Positions 58,433-64,000 of a stretch of 64,000 nucleotides of DNA are shown here, in pieces. How positions within the stretch are numbered: the first letter of the stretch is position 1; every line of letters begins with the position of its first letter. The DNA is from Bradyrhizobium sp. LTSP849 (GTDB lineage: Bacteria; Pseudomonadota; Alphaproteobacteria; Rhizobiales; Xanthobacteraceae), in assembly GCF_000938255.1 (NCBI RefSeq), contig NZ_JYMR01000055.1, forward strand, positions 44,045 to 108,044, read 5' to 3'. The translations under genes were made by a program, and so were the position numbers. The notes beneath the pieces were generated by a model that ran no database searches, had not been told where the DNA came from, and saw nothing but the letters and a program-made list of their open reading frames with translations.

Positions 58433-59575
58433 TCAAGCCGCCAGCGGCTCGGTCCAGGCGTCGTAACCGTACACCCAGCTCGTATCGGTCCGCTCCTTCA
58501 GCCAGATGTTGGCGCGCGAGGTCTCCTGCACCCGCGTGGTCCGCACCTTGCGCGTCGCCTCGAAGCGACGGAACGCGTTGCCGACACCGTCACGGTCAAT
58601 GCCCTCAAGACATCGGGAGAGAACGGCAGCGTCCTCGATCGCCATCGCCGCGCCTTGCGCCATGTAGGGCGTCATCGGATGGCAGGCGTCGCCGAGCAGC
58701 GTCACCTTGCCGTCAGACCAGCGATCCAGCGCGTCGCGGTCCATGATCGCCCATTTGTGCATGTCGGGGCACGCCGCGAGCACCTCTCCGACCTGCGGAT
58801 GGAAACCTTCGAACGATGCGCGCAGATCGCGTACGTCACCCTTGGCCGACCAGGACTCGATGCGGAAGTTCGGCTCGGGCTGGCTGGTGACGAGATAGAC
58901 TTCGCTGCGGTCCGGCTTGACGTAGTAGATCACGATGTGGCGGTCCTCGCCCCACCATTTGGTGCAATCGTCGATCTTCTCGCTGCCAAGCAGCGATGCG
59001 GGGTAAGTCGTGCGGTAGGCGATGCGGCCGGTGAACTTGACCGGCGCGGTGTCGAACAGGATGTCGCGGACCGCTGAATGGACGCCGTCCGCGCCGACCA
59101 CCGCATCGGCAACGGCACTCGTGCCGTCGGCGAAAGTCAGCCGGACGCCATCGCCGGTCTCGTCCAAACCGACCAGCTTGTGGTTGAGCCGGACGCATTC
59201 ATCCGGCACCGCGCTCGCCAGCGCCGCGTGGAGATCACCGCGATGGGCAAGCAGATAGGGCGCGCCGAACTTCTCTTCCGCACTCTCGCCAAAGATCATG
59301 TCGAACTTGATGTCGCCGCTCTTCCAGTCGCGGTTATTCCAGGAGCGCGGATAGAACGACTGGCCGCGCATCCGTTGCTCAAGCCCCAGCGCGCGCAGCA
59401 CTTTCATGGCGTTGCAGCCAATCTGGATGCCGGCGCCGATGCGGGCGAATTGGAAGGCCTGTTCGTAGACCATGACGTCGACACCGACGCGCCGGAGCGC
59501 AGCGGCGGTCGCAAGCCCGCCCATGCCGGCACCGACAATCGCAACCGAAAGCGGCCTTGCCATCGCGTCCCCCAC
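58433..59575 (-). CDS. FAD-dependent monooxygenase, 6-hydroxynicotinate 3-monooxygenase (NicC)-like
   Basis: A 380-residue flavoprotein: VAIVGAGMGGLATAAALRRVG (FAD Rossmann), GADGVHSAVRDILFDTAP (DG motif), CTKWWGEDRHIVIYYV and LLGDACHPMTPYMAQGAAMAIEDAAVLSRCL, ending SWVYGYDAWTEPLA. Several of these stretches, notably KWWxEDRH, LLGDACHPMxPxMAQGAxMAIEDAA and WVYGYD, are very like NicC of Pseudomonas and Bordetella, which decarboxylates and hydroxylates 6-hydroxynicotinate. No other nic genes are nearby. It lies at the end of the tupA/moeA operon, 33 bases after the MoeA-fusion gene. Confidence 0.8.
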   Translation of the reverse strand: MGDAMARPLSVAIVGAGMGGLATAAALRRVGVDVMVYEQAFQFARIGAGIQIGCNAMKVLRALGLEQRMRGQSFYPRSWNNRDWKSGDIKFDMIFGESAEEKFGAPYLLAHRGDLHAALASAVPDECVRLNHKLVGLDETGDGVRLTFADGTSAVADAVVGADGVHSAVRDILFDTAPVKFTGRIAYRTTYPASLLGSEKIDDCTKWWGEDRHIVIYYVKPDRSEVYLVTSQPEPNFRIESWSAKGDVRDLRASFEGFHPQVGEVLAACPDMHKWAIMDRDALDRWSDGKVTLLGDACHPMTPYMAQGAAMAIEDAAVLSRCLEGIDRDGVGNAFRRFEATRKVRTTRVQETSRANIWLKERTDTSWVYGYDAWTEPLAA

Positions 59576-59608
59576 CTTCTCGCGCGGCTTGAACGCCGCG
59601 TCGTCCTC

Positions 59609-61558
59609 TTAAACCGGCCGGAAACCGGCCCGCTCCAGCGCCGCGCGAGATTCGTCCGAGCCGAGTGCGTCGAGGAAAGCCTGCACCGCCGGACGCTGCT
59701 TGCGCGCTGTGACCAGCGCGAAGTCATAATGCTCTTCCGCGAGCGGAATGAAACCGAGGCCGACCGCATGGGCGACCGGCGCAATGGTCATGCCCCAGTC
59801 GGCGCGATGCTGCGCGACAGCGGCCGCCACGGCGTTGTGCGAACGCAGCTGGTTCCAATAGCCCTCCGGGCGCGCGCCGCCGAGCAACCGGTCGATCAGG
59901 ATGCGCGTGCCGGCGCCCTGGTTGCGGTTGACCATGATGCAGGCGGAATCGGCGAGCGCAGCGGCGACGGCCTCCTTCGCGCTCAGGCCTTCGAAGCGCT
60001 TATCGCCGTTCCGGAACACAATGCCCTGCATCCGCCGCCAACCCGGCACGAGTTCGAGTCCCTCGACGAGATAGGGCGTATTGTACGTCTCGCTCTTGTC
60101 GTCGAACAGATGGATCGGCGCGAGATCGCATTCGCCGCGTCGCGCTGCCGCAAGGCCGCCGAGGCTGCCGACCGCAATCGAGCGCACGGTCAGGCCGGCA
60201 TGCGCGAGCGGCGCGGTGACGAGATCGAGGCCGGTGCAATGGCTGCCGACGATGACGAGATCAGGCACCCGCACATGCGGCGTGAACAGCGTCACCTCGA
60301 CCTCGGTCCCGGCCGGCATCTGGTCGGCGAGCGCATCGATGCGCAGAAAGCCGTCGGCCTGCGCGAATGAGGTGATCGCACCAGAGCCTTTGCCCGAGGG
60401 ATAGGCGATCAGGCCGTCCTTGCCGTCGACCAGCGAGACCATGACGAATTCGGTGCGGCCGAGCTCGGAGGCGATGCGCACCGGGACGGTCGCGCTGACC
60501 TTGGCATCAGAGCGCGGCGGCAGTCCGGCCATCCTGCGCAACACCGGCACGATCATGTCGTGGAAGGTGAACATCGCCGAGGTCGGAAATCCCGGCAGGA
60601 TCACCACAGGCTTGCCGTCGCAGACCGCAAGGCACAGCGGCTTGCCGGGCTTGAGCGCCACGCCGTGCGCGATGATACCGGGCTTGCCGAGCCGATCGAT
60701 GATGCGGTGGGACAGATCACCCGCCCCTTTCGAGGTGCCACCCGACAGCACCAGCATGTCAGAGTCCGCCAACGCGTTGCGCATGGCGGATTCGAGCTTT
60801 GCTTCATCGTCGGGAATGGCGCCGAGGAAGATCGCCTCGCCGCCATTCTCGTCGATCGCAGCGGCGACGATCGCACCATTGGTGTCGTAGATCGCAGCCG
60901 GCGCGAGGGCTTCGCCGGGTTGAACGAGCTCGTCGCCGGTCGAAATCACGGCGACCCGCGGCTTACGTGCGACAACCACCTCCGCAATACCGCAAGCCGC
61001 CAGCATACCGATCTCGCGCGAGCCGATGACCGTGCCGGCGCGCAGCAGCGCCTCGCCGCGCGCGATGTCGGATCCGGCGTAGGACACGAATTGCCCGGGA
61101 GATGCGGCGCGACGGACATCGATAGCATCAGAGCCGGCCGGCTGGGTGTGCTCGACCATGACGACCGCGTCGGCGCCGCGTGGCACCGGCCCGCCCGTAG
61201 CAATCGGCGTCGCGGTCCCCGCCGCCACTTGCAGTGCCGGCGCTATGCCGCAGTGGATAGTCTCGCCATTCAACGCAAGGCGCACGGGCGCGCCTTCGCC
61301 AGCCGCAGAAAGATCCGTCGAGCGCACGGCAAAGCCGTCGACATTGGAACGATCGAAGGGCGGCACGTCGATCGGCGCCATAACGTCTTCGGCCAGCGCC
61401 GCGCCGAGCGCGTCGGCGAGCTTAAGCGTTTCGCTTGGGATCGCGCGCGGGAACAGCGCGGCCTCGAAACGCGCCAGCGCATCCTCGCGCGACAGGATCT
61501 TGAGGAACTGCTCTTGCTCAAATGCGCTGCGATCTTGCGACTGCGGGACCTTGGTCAT
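59609..61558 (-). CDS. MoeA fused to a periplasmic-binding-protein-like domain
   Basis: The product of about 650 residues has a MoeA part (about 1-420: SNVDGFAV, YAGSDIARGEALLRAGTVIGSRE, VISTGDELVQPGEALAP, LSGGTSKGAGDLSHRIID, VILPGFPTSAMFTFHDMIVP) and a C-terminal domain (about 430-645: HVRVPDLVIVGSHCTGLDLVTAPLAHAGL, NRNQGAGTRILIDRLLGG, HNAVAAAVAQHRADWGMTIAPVAH) of the PBP-like type also found with molybdate- or tungstate-binding regulators. Such fusions are common in archaea. It may insert a particular metal or sense metal load. ATG codons at 61570 and 61558 are possible starts. Confidence 0.93.
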   Translation of the reverse strand: MTKVPQSQDRSAFEQEQFLKILSREDALARFEAALFPRAIPSETLKLADALGAALAEDVMAPIDVPPFDRSNVDGFAVRSTDLSAAGEGAPVRLALNGETIHCGIAPALQVAAGTATPIATGGPVPRGADAVVMVEHTQPAGSDAIDVRRAASPGQFVSYAGSDIARGEALLRAGTVIGSREIGMLAACGIAEVVVARKPRVAVISTGDELVQPGEALAPAAIYDTNGAIVAAAIDENGGEAIFLGAIPDDEAKLESAMRNALADSDMLVLSGGTSKGAGDLSHRIIDRLGKPGIIAHGVALKPGKPLCLAVCDGKPVVILPGFPTSAMFTFHDMIVPVLRRMAGLPPRSDAKVSATVPVRIASELGRTEFVMVSLVDGKDGLIAYPSGKGSGAITSFAQADGFLRIDALADQMPAGTEVEVTLFTPHVRVPDLVIVGSHCTGLDLVTAPLAHAGLTVRSIAVGSLGGLAAARRGECDLAPIHLFDDKSETYNTPYLVEGLELVPGWRRMQGIVFRNGDKRFEGLSAKEAVAAALADSACIMVNRNQGAGTRILIDRLLGGARPEGYWNQLRSHNAVAAAVAQHRADWGMTIAPVAHAVGLGFIPLAEEHYDFALVTARKQRPAVQAFLDALGSDESRAALERAGFRPV

Positions 61559-61571
61559 GTCGGAACCCATA

Positions 61572-62678
61572 TCATTCCCGCATCAGATAAGCATCGGCAG
61601 CCGCGCCCGCCGCGAATCCCTCGTGGCTAGCGGAAATGAGCAGCCACGCATCCGCTCGGGCAATTGCCTGGAACGACCATTCGCCCACGGCAATTGGCGT
61701 CCACGCACGATGTTCCTCGGCCAGCAGCGCGATTTCGGCGATCCCGACATTCGATGCGATCTTGCGCGCGAGCGGCAAGGTCATCGACCGACGCGGCAGC
61801 CGCGCCGACAATCGGTCGATCAGCGGAAGCACCAATGCCAACCAAACCGCGAGCGCGTGATCGGGCGAACCGGGCAAGGCGACGACAGGAACTTCTCCAA
61901 ACCGCCCCACCGCGGCGGTGCGTCCGGGCTGGAGCGCAAGACCATGGGCGATCAAATTGCCCCGCTGAGCCAGCGCCAAGACAGCGGCATCCTGGCGACC
62001 GACGCCGCTGCCGCCGATCGTCAGCAGGAGGTCGCAGGCGGAAACATCAAGCGCGGCCGCGATCGATGTCGCATCGCGCGCGCCGGCTTCGAGCGTGCTC
62101 ACATCCAGTCCCGCTGCGCGCGCGACGTCGGCGATCATTTGCGTCGTCACTGTTGCGCCCGGCAAATTGACGAGGCGCAGCCGCGGTCGTCGTACGCTCA
62201 GCTTTTCCGTGCCGGCGACACGCGCGAGCAGCAGAACCGCCGCACTGATCGGATATCCCTCTGCGGCGACAGGCGTGCGTTCGGGGATGTCGGTGCCCGC
62301 ACGCCGAACGCCCTGCCCTGGCACGCCCTCCGCCAGCACCTGCGCGAGTGGACCCGACACCTCGACTGCGTCGGCATCGAGCACGCAGTCGCATCCTTCC
62401 GGCATGGCATCACCGGCATCGACCCACACTGGAAGCCTGGTCACAGGCAGCGGCGAATAGGAGGACGCGCCGACGAGATCGTTAGCACGCAGCGCCCAGC
62501 CGTCCGCGGCGGCGATGTCGCAAGGCGGATAGGCCGCGAGCAGCGGCATCCCCGCCGCGATGCAGCCGGCCGCTTCAGTCAGCGGCAATTCGACCGGTGC
62601 GACCGGATCAACGCCCCGCAGCAGCGCGGTGAGCGCAGTGTCGAGCGGCGTGAGCGAGGGCGGCAGGCGCTGGGTCAT
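61572..62678 (-). CDS. Divergent MoeA-like molybdopterin-binding protein
   Basis: A protein of about 368 residues starting MTQRLPPSLTPLD (ATG at 62678; upstream in-frame ATG codons at 62714 and between are less likely). It follows the MoeA plan (AAADGWALRANDL, PAGDAMPEGCDC-like metal site region, RRAGTDIPERTPV, LTIGGSGVGRQDAAVL, VALPGSPDHALAVWLAL), with Asp residues kept at the three main positions. It is shorter and lacks the usual GGVSVGE sequence, so it may bind rather than transfer metal. The last codon precedes the MoeA-fusion gene by about 2-14 bases. Confidence 0.85.
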   Translation of the reverse strand: MTQRLPPSLTPLDTALTALLRGVDPVAPVELPLTEAAGCIAAGMPLLAAYPPCDIAAADGWALRANDLVGASSYSPLPVTRLPVWVDAGDAMPEGCDCVLDADAVEVSGPLAQVLAEGVPGQGVRRAGTDIPERTPVAAEGYPISAAVLLLARVAGTEKLSVRRPRLRLVNLPGATVTTQMIADVARAAGLDVSTLEAGARDATSIAAALDVSACDLLLTIGGSGVGRQDAAVLALAQRGNLIAHGLALQPGRTAAVGRFGEVPVVALPGSPDHALAVWLALVLPLIDRLSARLPRRSMTLPLARKIASNVGIAEIALLAEEHRAWTPIAVGEWSFQAIARADAWLLISASHEGFAAGAAADAYLMRE

Positions 62679-62732
62679 GCGCCATGATGGACCATGCATC
62701 ACCGGGTTTGGCAACCGCTCGCGCTTCGCGCA

Positions 62733-63566
62733 TCAACCGCCCGGCTTGTCCGCGTTCGGAAAGAACACCTGCTGCCCGTCGACCTTGTAGCCGGCGATCG
62801 CCGTCTGCCCTTCCGGCGAGATCAGCCAGTCGATGAAGGTTTGGCCCAGCTCCTTCTTCACGTCCGGATACTTTTCCGGGTTTACCAGCATCACGCCGTA
62901 CTGGTTGAGCAGCCGCTTGTCGCCTTCGACGACAACGTCAAGATCGCCACGATCTTTGAAGGCGATCCACGCGCCGCGGTCGGACAGCACATAGGCGTTC
63001 GCCGTACGCGCGGCTTCGAGGGCCGCGGTCATGCCCTGCCCGATCTCGCGATACCAGGCGCCCTTGGCGCTGGCGATGTCGATGCCGGCGACGATCCAGA
63101 GCGCGAGCTCGGCCGCGTGGGTGCCCGAGCGATCGCCGCGCGTCACGAACGGCGCACCCTTGGCCTCGATCGTCTTCAGCGCGGTCGCGATGTCCTTGCC
63201 CTTCACGCCGGCGGGATCGCTCTTCGGCCCGATCAGCACGAGATCGTTGTACATCACGTCGAAGCGTTTCGCGCCAAAACCGTCAGCGACGAACTTTTCC
63301 TCCTGCGGCCGCGCGTGCATCAGCACGACGTCAGCCTCACCCCGTCGCGCCATGTCGAGCACCTGATCGGTCCGTCGTGCGATCACCGTCACCTCGATGC
63401 CGGTCTTGGCGGTGAAGATCGGCAGCAAATAGTCGAGCAGGCCCGAATCCTGCGTCGATGTCGTCGAGGCCAGGACGATCGCGCGATCCTCGGCGGATGA
63501 GGGCGCAATGCCCGCGGCAAGACCGCAGAGAAGTGTCAGTGCAACCGACAGTCGGCGAACGGCCAT
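62733..63566 (-). CDS. tupA: TupA-like tungstate ABC transporter substrate-binding protein
   Basis: From the ATG at 63566 the product is 277 residues with a signal peptide (RRLSVALTLLCGLAAGIAPSSA). The mature part begins RAIVLASTTSTQDSGLLDYLLP, the TTSTQDSGLL signature of TupA proteins, and has VIARRTDQVLDMARRGEADVVLMHA, THAAELALW and YVLSDRGAW. TupA binds tungstate with high preference over molybdate. The permease and ATPase genes (tupB, tupC) are not in the window. It is the first gene of the operon leading to the two MoeA homologues and the NicC-like enzyme. Confidence 0.92.
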   Translation of the reverse strand: MAVRRLSVALTLLCGLAAGIAPSSAEDRAIVLASTTSTQDSGLLDYLLPIFTAKTGIEVTVIARRTDQVLDMARRGEADVVLMHARPQEEKFVADGFGAKRFDVMYNDLVLIGPKSDPAGVKGKDIATALKTIEAKGAPFVTRGDRSGTHAAELALWIVAGIDIASAKGAWYREIGQGMTAALEAARTANAYVLSDRGAWIAFKDRGDLDVVVEGDKRLLNQYGVMLVNPEKYPDVKKELGQTFIDWLISPEGQTAIAGYKVDGQQVFFPNADKPGG

Positions 63567-63963
63567 GAAGGGTTCCCATTGCATAGGACGCAATCATGAG
63601 GATCGATTGCGCCACACTCGTGACGCGTTTGCCCATTGCGGCAGCAACAGGAGATAGAATTCAGTTCGAGCCGCTACCGAAAGGCAGGCTTTGCCGCGTG
63701 CCGGCGACCGCACGGAGATGAGTCACTCGGGAAATCTCGGCAATGAATCAACCGGCATGTTGATTGCAGTCACGAGCGAGACGGCCGCGAGGCCCGCACC
63801 ATTCGAGCCTCTCAAGATCGTCAACCAAGATCACAACACGCGTCAGGATGTGTTGCAAAGCAACGAGATCATCAGGCATGGTTCGCACTGACTGAAATTG
63901 AAGTGCAGAATTCCACCTGCGTTGAACGTCAAAAAGAAGCAAGAATTTGCATAGGAATGCAGG
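63567..63963. promoter_or_regulatory. Divergent region upstream of tupA and the edge HTH gene
   Basis: About 400 bases without a gene that I can support; it holds the promoters of tupA (leftward) and of the gene starting at 63964 (rightward). An inverted repeat CAACAC (63834-63839) and GTGTTG (63850-63855) with a ten-base centre is a candidate operator. A 66-residue open frame at 63691 has no domain and is not called. Confidence 0.45.
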
Positions 63964-64000
63964 ATGGAATTCCTGACGACCAGCGAAGCCGCTGACTATC
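63964..64000 (+). CDS. Start of an excisionase-type HTH protein, 3' truncated by window end
   Basis: Only 12 codons are visible: an ATG at 63964, preceded by an AGGAATGCAGG ribosome binding site, then MEFLTTSEAADY. This is the usual beginning of the MerR/excisionase-like helix-turn-helix (xxLTTxEAAxYLxxS). In this context, divergent from tupA, the product may be a tungstate/molybdate-responsive regulator with a PBP-like domain, but only the HTH start is seen. The rest lies outside the window. Confidence 0.6.
   Translation, partial: MEFLTTSEAADY

Noticed and set aside
63691..63891. A 66-residue open frame between tupA and the window edge
   Set aside because: No recognisable domain or ribosome binding site; it lies in the expected divergent promoter region.
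1..64000. tRNA, rRNA, integrase, transposase or phage genes
   Set aside because: None was recognised on reading all intergenic gaps and the translated frames; the region does not look like a mobile island despite its dispersed repeats.

Overview
The window is high-GC alphaproteobacterial chromosome and looks like Bradyrhizobium or a very close relative. This rests on the gene content (pobA, pcaHG, a two-subunit formate dehydrogenase, CHASE2 cyclase, CHRD protein), on the many short membrane and secreted proteins of rhizobial type, and on dispersed palindromic repeats near 47.4-47.65 kb of a kind I associate with that genus. No tRNA, rRNA, CRISPR array, integrase or insertion sequence was recognised. 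Family assignments come from reading motifs, not from database searches.

Layout. 1-2 kb: the 3' end of a large repeat protein with an RTX-like segment and a C-terminal secreted beta-rich domain. 2.3-12.3 kb: accessory region with a PP1-like phosphatase, several short secreted or membrane proteins (three share a GYxxR juxtamembrane motif), a CSS-EAL c-di-GMP phosphodiesterase, a VanZ-like protein, a CHRD protein and a GrlR-like protein. 12.4-27.0 kb: one chemotaxis operon on the minus strand in the order STAS, cheY, cheA, then three cheW-mcp pairs, cheR, cheB and a soluble MCP-like protein. 27.2-31.4 kb: a divergent REC/HD-GYP protein, then a FecR-like secreted protein paired with a CHASE2 adenylate/guanylate cyclase.

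31.4-38.3 kb: aromatic catabolism. pobA is divergent from an AraC-type regulator, pcaHG is divergent from a LysR regulator, and between them lie a GlxA-type regulator, a DJ-1/PfpI protein and a SnoaL-like protein. Together PobA and PcaHG would take 4-hydroxybenzoate through protocatechuate to ring cleavage. 38.6-42.4 kb: a glycosyltransferase, nicotinate phosphoribosyltransferase and a GGDEF cyclase. 42.5-46.9 kb: a tricarballylate-type operon (tcuA, esterase, tcuB) divergent from a GntR regulator, with a perfect TTTGTATACAAA palindrome between them. 46.9-47.7 kb: a YbaK-type deacylase and dispersed repeats.

47.7-64.0 kb: a formate dehydrogenase and pterin-cofactor island. It holds a fused beta subunit (NuoE+NuoF type) and an alpha subunit, an OxlT-like transporter, a TusA-like protein, MoeA, MobB, FdhD and MobA. 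A convergent operon follows: tungstate-type binding protein TupA, a divergent MoeA, a MoeA fused to a periplasmic-binding-protein-like domain, and a NicC-like FAD monooxygenase. The two-subunit dehydrogenase architecture beside TupA suggests a tungsten- rather than molybdenum-dependent enzyme. This metal-selection module, together with the triplicated cheW-mcp cassettes carrying one, two and three HAMP units and an apparently gene-converted cheW, are the most interesting parts of the window.
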